Assembly: GCA_900617975.1 (NCBI GenBank)
Contig: UZAE01013947.1
Location: 3,678 to 17,830 of the forward strand
Direction of reading: 5' to 3'
DNA from: Rodentolepis nana
Taxonomy: Eukaryota; Platyhelminthes; Cestoda; Cyclophyllidea; Hymenolepididae
DNA length: 14,153 nt
Shown: one piece after another, positions 1 through 9,066 of the stretch
Layout: each line of letters opens with the position of its first letter
How positions within the stretch are numbered: the first letter of the stretch is position 1
Notes under the pieces: model-generated
Database searches by the model: none
The model's input: the letters and a program-made list of their open reading frames with translations, nothing else
Told to the model about the DNA's origin: nothing
Program-made: the position numbers and the translations under genes

Positions 1-3
1 TGT

Positions 4-41
<38 letters not shown>

Positions 42-50
42 GTGGGGGGG
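1..50. repeat. Poly-G tract, 37 G then TGT then 7 G
   Basis: Bases 4-40 are an unbroken run of G. They are followed by TGT and a second run of seven G (44-50), and TGT also precedes the first run. On the plus strand this has strong G-quadruplex potential. A tract this long is unusual in AT-rich DNA. It may be a real G microsatellite, or a sequencing or assembly artefact, since long G runs are a known failure mode and length is poorly measured in them. The sequence after it does not match the SINE-like family, so I cannot assign it to a copy of that family. Confidence 0.9.
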
Positions 51-353
51 AGGAATTAGACAGATTCATTTAGGTCTCTATACAGCTTTTTTCAAATACG
101 GATGGCCTAATTTCAGGACGCACCCTCCTGTAATTGACCTCCATTCCTGGAGATAGTCTTGGAATGTGTCCAATTGGAGATTTAAAATATTGGCAGCCGT
201 TTGTACGACCCGGGTGCATATGGAGGGATAAAAAAGTGTTATGAGAGAACTTTATTTCAGGTTTTGGATTAAATGAACTAAATTCTGCGACCATTCTCAA
301 GATTTATGTAATGAAGAAATTGACATTAAAGAACCTTTAGTAATACAAAGAAC
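51..353. other. AT-rich spacer, nothing recognised
   Basis: Unique-looking sequence between the G-tract and the first SINE-like copy. A 76-codon open frame on the minus strand (300-70) covers most of it. The frame shows no recognisable domain, signal peptide or splice signal and has a length expected by chance. I see no RNA gene or repeat. Confidence 0.5.
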
Positions 354-367
354 AATGTTAGCAAGGG

Positions 368-697
368 GGGGGGGGGGTGCGATAGACTTCTCTCCACGTG
401 GTGCACCCTGGGCAACGTATATTCATACGGCAAAAAAGTCTATTTATCGGCAGTTGATTTCCAACTTCAAACTACCATCACTCCACTGTATGTCATATTC
501 GATCACTTCCACCATACTTATCCTACCTTTTCTCTGCCTTTGTGTCTGTCTGTCTTTCTAACATCTTTAAATACTCTTTTGTTCACTCCCCCCAAGACTT
601 TTTTCGATTTGATGTTCCTCTTCCTCTGTGAAGCCTGAAGTCAACTAAAGGGCTAATGATAACTATCATAAAGTCTGCCATTTGATATAAATAAATA
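368..697 (+). mobile_element. SINE-like retroelement copy S1, full length, with TSD
   Basis: This is a non-coding retroelement that would depend on another element's reverse transcriptase. Flanking copies of AATGTTAGCAAGGG at 354-367 and 698-711 form a 14-bp target-site duplication; the last three G are ambiguous with the element's own 5' G-tract. Layout: a G-tract (365-377), the head block GTGCGATAGACTT, the CCACGTGGTGCACC palindromes, a pyrimidine-rich middle, a short C-run, the tail block GAAGTCAACTAAAGGGC, a stem-loop (656-669), CATTTGATATAA and (AAAT)n. The tail is shared with the two LINE fragments to the right. The T-runs at 577-580 and 599-604 would stop RNA polymerase III, so a Pol III transcript of this copy would be truncated. 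A 68-codon plus-strand frame starting at 355 is incidental. Confidence 0.88.
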
Positions 698-711
698 AAT
701 GTTAGCAAGGG

Positions 712-1742
712 AAAACCATATTTTACAGGGCAGTATGTTTCATATTTTGATTTTGCCTCACATTTTATACTTTTCTGAAGAATTTTGAGTTTTTTATTGA
801 TCAAGTCTTACCAAATTGTTGTTTAAAGTATTCATAAGAATTCAATGAAAATTTTCTATGATCTGCCACTCTTCTCACACAATTATTCTGGGTGGACTTC
901 ACACTGAAATTCACTCGATCACTGGTGCTCATTTTAATTTCAAAGTGAATTCAAAAGAAATGAACTAAAAGGCAGAAATTATGCAGATTTATTACTAGCA
1001 TTAGGGTTGGTAGCTCAACAATAAACTTTGACAAGTTATAATTTCATAAAACATCTGAAGTGGGTAAAATAACATGACTCCAATAAGTTCAAACGGGGAG
1101 GAAGTTGATACGGAGGAGGTTCTGACGTTAGAGCGCCAGGTATTTTTAATGAATTTTAGAGCATTGAGCCAACTATACTCTCACATTAGAATTAGATCAT
1201 TTTGTGATGACGTAAAGATTACTCTTCACCATGTTATTCCAAGATTGCGGAAAAAGAGGATTTTTGTCTGTTAAATTACAAGGTCATTGGAAGGTTTATT
1301 CATTTTCCCACTCAAATTTATATGCATCTAATTACAACCTAACACAAGTAGACCGCAGCTTACTCAAGATGAATTGTGAGGACATATATAATTCCCTTCC
1401 CCCAGCCAATAAACAATTGGAGAATTTATTTTGGGTTAAAAATCTTCCCTATGAAATTCTTCTTTTACTTCAAAAGGTCGATGGCTGGTTTACCGTAGCA
1501 AATGTTTAAAATGTGCCTCAAAATGAAAATGTTTGTAAATTAAGGTATATTCTAGGGAAATAATTTAAGAATTACTCTCTTCATTCCTCTGTCAAATTTT
1601 TTAAGTATTTTTTTCCAAACCGGATGAAATTTATCCATCAAAAAGTTTTTCAACTTCTTTTCTTATTGATATTAGCTACCAAAAATATCTAATTGGTTCT
1701 ATTTCAGTGAGTTGCACTGTGATATAATTTTATGTCAACATT
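712..1742. other. AT-rich spacer with two overlapping short ORFs of unknown status
   Basis: No repeat of the local families lies here. Two plus-strand ATG frames overlap, 1074-1274 (66 codons) and 1231-1509 (92 codons). The first begins with an acidic stretch (NGEEVDTEEV). The second has a hydrophobic, Leu-rich C-terminal third. I recognise no domain in either. No strong acceptor-donor pair frames them, and frames this short are expected by chance. They could be a decayed gene or transposon, but nothing shows it. Confidence 0.4.
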
Positions 1743-2036
1743 AATTAATTTATTTATATCAAATGGAAGGCGTTTTGATGGTTATCATTAGCCCTTTGGT
1801 TGACTTCAGGCTTCACAGAGGGGAAGAAACATCAAAGTGAAAAAGTCGAGGGGAATTGAAGTGTTTCAAAGACGGTTGAAAATTTAGAAAAAAATGTGAT
1901 GTAGTACTGTGGAAGTGGTCGAATATGTCGGGTCTTGGTAGTTTGAAGTCAACTGCCGGTTAATAGACTTTTTTTGTCGTATGAGTATACGTTGTCCAGG
2001 GTGCGCCACGTGGAGGTGAGTCTATCGCACACCCCT
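1743..2036 (-). mobile_element. SINE-like retroelement copy S2, minus strand
   Basis: The reverse complement reads GGGGTGTGCGATAGACTCACC at the right end and runs to CATTTGATATAAATAAATT at the left. The conserved head palindrome block appears here as CCACGTGGCGCACC. AACATT at 1737-1742 and again at 2037-2042 is a plausible short target-site duplication; on the element strand it is AATGTT. The tail stem-loop is at 1775-1788 with one mismatch at the base. Slightly shorter than S1 and S3, mainly through a reduced pyrimidine-rich middle. Non-coding and presumed LINE-dependent. Confidence 0.82.
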
Positions 2037-2042
2037 AACATT

Positions 2043-2915
2043 TGTAGAAGGTTTTAAATTAAGCCAAGTGGCTGGATTACCTGCGAAAATAAAATAGGCC
2101 AGTGAGTGGGATATATATAAATAGGCATGTTTGTAGTATTTTCACAGATGAAACGGGGAGTTAAATGCGGGACATTGATGATAACAACTTAACCCCGGCC
2201 ATTGCTTTTTGAAAATCAAGAAAGAATGAAAACTCATTGCTATCTCCTTCAAGATGGGCAAGACGTACTTTTGTTCCATCTTCAAAATTCACTTACTTGT
2301 CATTCACCCTTATTCAGATGGTTTTTCATGATTAGATTAAGCAAGCCACTTGACGTGCCTTAGACAATAATACAAGAAATGGCACACTAGAATGGAAAGT
2401 ACGCCATTGATTGGCAACTACAGCGCTCCTCCTAGCAGACACCAGTGCTCATGTAAAGTGCATAAATTTACCCGTCAATAAAAATGAAAGTTGCCATTTG
2501 TTGAAGGATTTTGATAACGCCTATCCACATTTTTAATTCCTTTCATTAGCAAATACACATCAACCAAACTCAGATAGCCGTGTCATTTAAGAGTTGGGAG
2601 GGAACTTTTCCCAACTTCTTTTGTTGAAGAAGTGGGGAGATGGTGAGTGTCTGATCATTTATAATTATCAGAGAATACGCATTTTATAACTTTAGGAAAG
2701 AGTAAATTGAAGACAACGTTTGTAGCAAATAAGTGAGGGAACGAAATCCATTTCCAATATGAGGGAAAAATGCGAAATAGCGCGCCTATGTTAATTTCCT
2801 AAGGTGTGTCACTGTGCTGTCAAATGAATGCCAAAGTGGGTTGTGAGTACATTAAATTGGTCAACACCAGCGTAATATACCTTTTATAGGACTTTCTGCC
2901 CGAATTCGAGTTTTG
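2043..2915. other. Unique spacer with an adjacent pair of hairpins
   Basis: No gene or family repeat recognised. A TATATATAAATAGG string at 2113-2126 resembles a TATA box, but no initiator or open frame follows convincingly. The only structured feature is the hairpin cluster at 2592-2638, listed separately. Confidence 0.4.
2592..2638. repeat. Two mutually exclusive hairpins
   Basis: AGTTGGGA (2592-2599) is perfectly complementary to TCCCAACT (2609-2616), an 8-bp stem with a 9-nt loop. The second arm also belongs to a longer stem: 2609-2620 pairs with 2627-2638 (TCCCAACTTCTT against AAGAAGTGGGGA), 12 bp with one mismatch and a 6-nt loop. The two stems cannot form together. No gene is next to it; function unknown. 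Confidence 0.5.
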
Positions 2916-2928
2916 TATTAAATATTTA

Positions 2929-3237
2929 GGAGTGTGCGATAGACTTACCTCCACGTGGTGCACCCTGGGCAACGTATATTCATACGCCAAAAAAGTCTAT
3001 TAATAGGCAGTTGACTTCTGACTTCAAACTACCAAGACCCCACTACATTTCATATTCGAATAATTTCACAGTACTCATCTTACCTTACCTTTTCTCTACC
3101 TTTGTGTCTGTCTGTCTATCTCTTTTAAATCTGTGAAACATTGTTCTGTCCCCCCCCCTCCTTTCTATGAAGCCCGAAGTCAACTAAAGGGCTAATGATA
3201 CCTATCATAACGTCTGCCATTTGAAATAATAAATAAA
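2929..3237 (+). mobile_element. SINE-like retroelement copy S3, best-preserved copy with perfect 13-bp TSD
   Basis: Perfect 13-bp duplications TATTAAATATTTA flank it at 2916-2928 and 3238-3250, fixing the ends. The element begins GGAGTGTGCGATAG and ends CATTTGAAATAATAAATAAA. Internal marks in order are the CCACGTGGTGCACC palindromes (2951-2964), the AGTTGACTTC block (3009-3018), a pyrimidine-rich middle with a C-run near 3150, GAAGTCAACTAAAGGGC, and the tail stem-loop (3195-3208). Its tail CATTTGAAATAATAA is the closest of the six to LINE fragment A. The intact duplication suggests a fairly recent insertion. Confidence 0.92.
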
Positions 3238-3250
3238 TATTAAATATTTA

Positions 3251-5990
3251 TTAACATTGCCAACGGGAAAGAAAACGAAAAAATTATAATTCATCACCGG
3301 GCAGAGATGAATATAAGAAGTGTGTCTTTGGCGAGAATCAGGTTAAGCTATCGAAGAGACTAAAGTTTTCAAAAATGAGTTGCGCACTATCAACCCAGTG
3401 GAAGGAAACATGCAAAAAAATAAAAATGCCATGGTTTGTCACTTAAATAGCTGAGCGAAGCTTTGCGCACAAAGAAGATTGAATACCGACCGGTCATTCC
3501 ACCTCGACCACATCAGAACGATCTCACCCTACACTTGACACCGAAATGCAAATGATATACCGAAATGATTGACTAGAGGTGTGGGGTAGTTGCTAGAGTG
3601 CCATTCATTGAAGTACTTGGGAATATTGTTAACTGAAAGCAACCCATTTATGGTATTCGCTCAAAAAGTTAAATGTCTGCGAAATTAAAGTTTTAATTTA
3701 TCTAATTTTAATTATTCAACTTGCCAATAAAAACATGTCGCTAACATCATTAATAAGGTACATTTAATAAACTCATGAATAAAATTACTAATGAAAGATT
3801 ATATATAAGTATCTTTTATAGGCTATATTTATAAATGGCTTTACTAATAATTTATTTTATTTTATTGCTTGGAACATCAGATACAACAGGAAAATGTACA
3901 TTTCAAATGGAATTTTAATAGGAAAAAAACTTAAATGGGATTGTGAAGAAAGGAAGTAGGGTCATTTACTAGGCAGCAGTTCTATTGAATGCATTAATTT
4001 CTGACACGGCTCATATCTTTTAAGTTCTGTTTGTGAGACAAAGCGAATTACCCAAATTTAATAATGACATAAAAAATGACTCTCCACTGAAGCGCTAAGC
4101 CCAAAGTAATGAAAAGACTAATAGCATTAGGAAAAACTTGTGAAATAACAACAGAGCTGTTTGTTCGTTTCAAGGTTTTTAAAAAAGCCTCTTGAATCAT
4201 TTTAACAAAAAAAAATCGATCGAGTATCTTAACTAGTGACCAATCAGTACTACTTACACCTAAAAGTGCATTTTTCTTTAAATTAATAGAAATGGCATTG
4301 TGCAAATCAGAAACGAAGCGCCTTGAACGCCTTCTAAACCCACCGGGGCACACCCAGGGGTGTTTTGATATTACCACATCACCCACAACCCTTAATTAGC
4401 TTGAGCCGACAAGGGAGATGATAGAATGCAAGCTTCTCGTTACAGCTGACCTAAGATTTTTTCCATCTACCAAAGTCATATTCTCATATGTTTCTCCCAT
4501 TGGGATTAAGTGGTTTTCCTTAAGAACAATAGCCTCTTCATATAGTCAATGGCTGAAGATAACTCCACAACCGACATTAAAGGCAGTTTCGTCCCCGAGT
4601 TGTTTAGAGCAGTGTGCATCCATAACCTGCCAATCAGACTATAGATAATCGATATCGTGATAATCTCGTATACTGAGACAAAATACCGACAGAGACCTTA
4701 AATCATATTTGCCAGCCATACATATATTAGTCAACTTCTAGCCTCTTTTCGAAAACCCCGAACTCTAAATGTCTTGAAATAAACTGACGTTTATGATAAC
4801 AGCTAATTTAGGAATCAATAGGTCAACAGCTCAACATATAGGTCTTTGATTTGGGAGGGGGAGGGATATGTATATGAAATGATCGACCAACTACCTCAGT
4901 CAATAAGAATAGGTCCTGGACTCCACAAAAATGAAGTCTCATAAGATGAATGAGATTATTGTACACTTTGAATTCTATCAAATAAATAAATACAAAAGAG
5001 ACCTGAATCCGAAAACTACACGAAATGGGAAATTTTTGGAGCTAGTATTAATTACCTGAATCCTACAATTTAGCTTCATGTTTCCTATTCCTCAATTTCC
5101 CCCCTAAATTTTAACCATTTCACACAGCTGGAGGTAAGTGTTAGCTGTAGTTTTAGCGAAGGACACTGTTATATTATCAAGGATGAAACACTCGCACCCA
5201 ATTTCGAAGCAGCCAAAATAGATACGCTTTATGATCGCGTTCCATTAACGACGTACCTCAATAAATGCTTATGCATTTTGTTGTTGACTTTACTGTGTGT
5301 AGCCTCTCTTTTACTGCCAAGTAAATAACCATAAGGTGAAAACTAGGTTAATCCATTTCAGTTTACGAAGTTTTAGTCTTACCTCCAGCCAAACAAAGTA
5401 AAGGCATCTGCTTTATATCTCCAACCACTTGTCCTAATAATAGTTCGATGAAGATTCTTTTGCTAGGAATTACGCATGTCTGATAGCCCAAATGCCATTG
5501 GATGGGTTGAGGTTGATATTTGAGTGATCTTTCAAAATAACTCAAAGGTGCAGTCTCCGTTTTAGTTAACTTTATTCACTTTCAGCAAAAAATTGATAGG
5601 AAAATGTATTTAAGGTGCCTTGTAAGAAAAGCGGAGTAAGGCTTTCAATTTGAATATTTGCTTGATTGAAAAAAAATGAATTGGCTTTCCAAATAAATAC
5701 CAATAAACGAGTATATCAAAAAGGTTGCTAATCGCGTTATAAGGAATATTGGAATATTTACATACTTTTATCTCGAGAAAAAGTATTGAATTATTTAATC
5801 ATCAGTTCAAAACAATTTAAACAAATGGTTGTAAACTTAAATAATTATAATTGCTCTCGTTCGTGGTGAATTATTACAAGAAATGTTGAATAGTTCTCTT
5901 GCTACCGAGCACGGCTTTAATTATACAAGACCAATCACTGTTTAATTACCCAGTTAACTTATTAACATTAATAAATAAGGATGTACCTAT
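3251..5990. other. 2.7-kb spacer without recognised genes
   Basis: No copy of the local repeat families and no RNA gene recognised. The longest open frame, 112 codons on the minus strand (4386-4048), begins at GTG rather than ATG and matches no family I know. A 76-codon plus-strand frame at 4418-4648 is also unassigned. Two good splice-donor strings occur: a 6-nt acceptor-to-donor interval at 5128-5133 (plus), and GTAAGA at 5382-5377 (minus) ending a 54-codon open stretch. Neither makes a supported exon. Confidence 0.4.
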
Positions 5991-5994
5991 ACCT

Positions 5995-6325
5995 TGTGGG
6001 ACGCGTCATCGCATGCGCGTACACATAGTCTTGATGTGCGGCCGTACAACTTCGCGTACGGATTGAGGACAAGAGCACGCAGCCAATAGCAGCTCAAGGG
6101 CCCTCATTTGTTTTATCAAATCCGCCATGTTGTATGATTGGTTCCTTCCTGTAAACACTTTATCCGTGATATGCGTATTGAATAAACGTGCTCCGTGCTA
6201 CATGTCTGTTTCCTTTAAAGCTGGGCTATAGCTTAGCTGGTTCTGGGAGTCTAGCTAGATGTTGGAGAATTTGCCATAGAGATTTCTGAGTCAGTCAGGC
6301 TTTACTAAGGTAGCAATCCGCTACA
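5995..6325 (+). mobile_element. Solo LTR of a retrotransposon (Gypsy-like by features)
   Basis: The 331-bp segment starts TGTGGGACGCG and ends CCGCTACA, giving the TG...CA ends of a long terminal repeat. It is flanked by ACCT at 5991-5994 and 6326-6329, a 4-bp target-site duplication of the size made by many Ty3/Gypsy-type integrases. A plus-strand AATAAA (6181-6186) followed by T/G-rich sequence fits the R-U5 part and sets orientation. The left part (6001-6070) is sharply richer in G+C and CpG than its surroundings. It holds GCATGCGCG (6011-6019), a CGCGTAC direct repeat (6016-6022, 6053-6059), CCAAT (6083-6087), CCGCCATGTTG (6122-6132) and an inverted CCAAT (6137-6141), as an LTR promoter would. 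No primer-binding site, gag-pol or second LTR adjoins, so it is a recombination-derived solo LTR. A CpG-rich host promoter is the alternative, but the ends and duplication argue against it. Confidence 0.75.
6181..6186 (+). promoter_or_regulatory. Polyadenylation signal AATAAA of the solo LTR
   Basis: Canonical hexamer about 56% of the way through the LTR, with GTGCT and TGTCTGTTT strings downstream that could act as the U/GU-rich element. This would place the R/U5 boundary near 6200-6215. Confidence 0.5.
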
Positions 6326-6329
6326 ACCT

Positions 6330-6918
6330 TTACTATTATTTAAGTGAATAGTGAAATTAAATAATGAAAACGACTCCTGTATTTTAGCAATTTCTATTGC
6401 AGTATTTAATAGCATTAGTTTAGACCTAAATTATAAATTTGTTAGTAAATGTGTAGCAGACTTGACTAATTTATTATTGATTCATCAAGATTTATTTATG
6501 AATATGCTAGCGTTAAAGTACTTTTTTTCAAATTTGCCACACAGTGCGCCATTTAATAAATTTTTATAGAGGCGGAAGTTATGAAAACACTGTCTAAAAA
6601 AGTTATGTACAATTGATTGCTTAATTAAATTTAAACTATTCATGAACTAATTATGTCAAAGGGTTTTGAATTTATCAAACATGGATTTAATACCATCGTT
6701 ACCACAATTTCCCAAATTTTAAATAAATACGTCTTGAGATCCTATTCTTCTCATTTTCCAATGCATTTCCAACGACAAAGATAGTAGAATGTAATTTGAA
6801 AAACCAGAAAGAATCTCCAAAGCGCCACCAGTTGTAGATGACTTCACTGATCTCATTAAGAACATTGAGAGCAAAGGTGGCTGATTTAGATAGGGGTAGA
6901 GGCCAGTCGATTGAGATG
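6330..6918. other. AT-rich spacer after the LTR
   Basis: A 72-codon plus-strand frame (6351-6569) begins at GTG just after the LTR and matches no retrotransposon protein I know, so it does not look like an internal region of the element. Nothing else is recognised. Confidence 0.4.
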
Positions 6919-6936
6919 GATATATATATATATATT

Positions 6937-7246
6937 TCAAATGGCGGCTTAATGATACTTGCCATTAGCCATTTAGCTGGCTTTGGGCTCTACAGAGGGG
7001 AGGACCATCAGAGTGAGAAAAAGTGGAGAGGGGGGACAGAAGAGTGATTCACAGATGTAAAGAGACAGACAAACACAAAGACAGAAAAAAGATGAGGTGA
7101 ATACTATGGAACTAGTTGAATATGAAATGCGGTGGAGTCATGGTAGCTTGAAGTCAGAAGTCGACTGCCGGTTAATAGACCTTTTAGCCGTATGTGTATA
7201 CGTTGCCTAGGGTGCACCACGTGTAGGTAAGTCTATCGCACACCCC
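6937..7246 (-). mobile_element. SINE-like retroelement copy S4, inserted at a (TA)n tract
   Basis: The reverse complement begins GGGGTGTGCGATAGACTTACC at the right end and carries the head, pyrimidine-rich middle and tail in the family order. GATATATATATATT at 7247-7260 recurs at the left as a longer version, 6919-6936. This fits a target-site duplication made in a TA microsatellite that later changed length. The tail appears on the plus strand as TTTCAAATGGCGGCTT. The stem-loop (6952-6965) has a changed pair and a wobble. Short open frames on both strands here are incidental to the repeat. Confidence 0.82.
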
Positions 7247-7260
7247 GATATATATATATT

Positions 7261-7956
7261 AAATCCCCTTAAGGTTATTTGCAATTAACAAATTTATATT
7301 TGAACATAAATAATAAATGTTAATTTAAACAAACAAGGCACATTTTCCCTGGCGTCATGGAAGTCATTTGTAAATACCCAAGAGTGATAAAATAAACGGC
7401 AACTGGGATTGGAATAATAACTTTTGATTTAGCGCAATGACTATTAGATGAGGAGTAAATAAGGGAAATTTTTTGTTCTATGTGCTTTATATTTAAGAAT
7501 GGAGCTGTGCAGTCGTGTTTGCTTAACTGCACAAAATGATAAAAAGCCGATAATTTGTAATTAAATGAGAAATAGCTGTTTACGCAAGCTTTGTTCCTTA
7601 TTTTAAATTGTTGCAAAGAATCGATCAGTTTTCGAAAAAGTTTTCGGTAGAAATAAGAGAGCTTTGATAATTAAAGGAACTTAAATTTCAACAAACTTTT
7701 ATTTGGAAATGTTAAATATTATACTAGAATTATGAAAAAAACCAATTTTTAGCAACAAAGTGTAGGGTTTAAATGCACGACTTTGATGGGCTATCTTTGT
7801 AGACACGTGATTAAGACCCCTTATAGTCAAAATGTGCTGAGTGTCGCAGTTAATGCAAAATGCATCCAATATCGTGCTCATACGGGATTTTATCACTTGT
7901 CTGCTACTACTTATTGTCCAGATAATTCATCGAAATGGCTCTGTTTTATGCTAGAG
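7261..7956. other. Spacer, nothing recognised
   Basis: Two minus-strand frames (7616-7320, 98 codons; 7896-7699, 65 codons) fill much of it. The second contains a CINCDTQH string, but no complete zinc-binding or transposase motif is visible. I see no RNA gene or local repeat. Confidence 0.4.
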
Positions 7957-8287
7957 CTTTGACAGACTCTTCCTCCATGTGGTACACCTCGGCAACGTAT
8001 ACTCATACGGCCAAAAAGGATATGAACTGGCAATTGACTTCGGACTTCAAACTAACATGATCCCACTGCATTTCATATTCGACTACTTCCACAGTATTCA
8101 CCTCACCTTACTTTTCCTCTGCTTTTGTATCTGTCTCTCTTTCATCTATGAATCACTCTTCTATCCCCCCATCCTCTCGACATTTTGTGACTTTGATGTT
8201 CCTCCCCTCTGTGAAGCCCAAAGTCAACTAAAGGGCTAATGATAACTATCATAAAGCCTACAATTTGATATTTAAAATAAATAATTT
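7957..8287 (+). mobile_element. SINE-like retroelement copy S5, diverged
   Basis: Family order is kept, but substitutions are spread throughout: the palindrome block is degraded to CCATGTGGTACACC and the 5' G-tract is lost. The middle (CTCACCTTACTTTTCCTCTGC), C-run, GATGTTCCTCCCCTCTGTGA and tail AAGTCAACTAAAGGGCTAAT are clear. The tail stem-loop at 8239-8252 is intact. No target-site duplication is visible, so both ends are approximate. It appears older than S1-S4. Confidence 0.78.
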
Positions 8288-9066
8288 CCACCCGCTCTCC
8301 CCTCAATCCTCAACTTGCTCATTTCATCTCTAATTCTAAATGTGCCTTTTCATTATACGTTTACCCTCTCACCAAATCAGGGTTGTTTGATTTGGGAACT
8401 GTAATTTTATTTTGCTATTTCTTTACAATTAGTGATTAGCCATAGAACAACCACTTTTAATTTTGTTACTCCTATTTTCTTACACTCTACAAATTTTTGA
8501 AATCATATGGGTTTGATATATCAAACGAAATATTAGTCCTAATAAAATCTTACAATTATGTATTTTAATTAAAAAAGCAGGTTAAATTGATTTATAGAAA
8601 ATTTGACAAATGACAAGAAGAGGCAGACAAAATTATGCTGAGATCAACGTCAAGGTGTCAACGAGTCATAATGTACGTGATTTTAGAATTTTGGTTGCAT
8701 AATATTTAGCAAATGCTGTATGCTCAGTTTGAATATTAATATGTATCAATTTATGTTTAAGAAATTAATAACTTCCTACGACGTAGTGACCAGGAGATCA
8801 AAACTTATCGAATCTCGCAAATTGACTTCGGGTTAACCAACTCTCTGGTTCACATTTTTAACAAAGAATAATACTGAAATCCGATTTTCAAATATATGAG
8901 ACTTCACAACGTTCCCAATCAATATTAAATTCGGCAATAATCTAGTACACTTTAGTAAGACTTATTTAGGCACCGTTCATCAGTTAGCTATCTTCCATTT
9001 CAAACCTAGGTTGATGTAAAAATGCGAAAGAGATCTTTTGTCATTAGTTATGAAATGTGCAACGGC
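8288..9066. other. AT-rich spacer with one 16-bp palindrome
   Basis: No gene or family repeat recognised. A perfect palindrome lies at 8511-8526 and is listed separately. Confidence 0.4.
8511..8526. repeat. Perfect 16-bp palindrome
   Basis: GTTTGATATATCAAAC equals its own reverse complement. It is too short to be a transposon end by itself and no matching partner was seen. It could be a dimeric binding site or chance. Confidence 0.5.

Noticed and set aside
355..561. 68-codon plus-strand ORF
   Set aside because: It runs through the G-tract and head of SINE-like copy S1; the other copies do not keep the frame, so it is incidental to a non-coding repeat.
1074..1509. Two overlapping plus-strand ATG ORFs as a possible gene
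   Set aside because: Different frames, no known motifs and no splice signals linking them. Kept only as a note in the spacer entry.
2113..2126. TATA-box-like string TATATATAAATAGG
   Set aside because: AT-rich background makes such strings common; no initiator and no meaningful open frame downstream.
4048..4386. 112-codon minus-strand ORF, the longest outside the repeats
   Set aside because: It begins at GTG, has no recognisable domain, no splice context and no neighbour to support it; a frame of this size is plausible by chance in 14 kb.
5127..5391. 12-bp inverted repeat GCTGGAGGTAAG (5127-5138 plus; 5391-5380 minus)
   Set aside because: A few 12-bp inverted matches are expected by chance in 14 kb, and similarity does not extend beyond it, so it is not treated as transposon ends.
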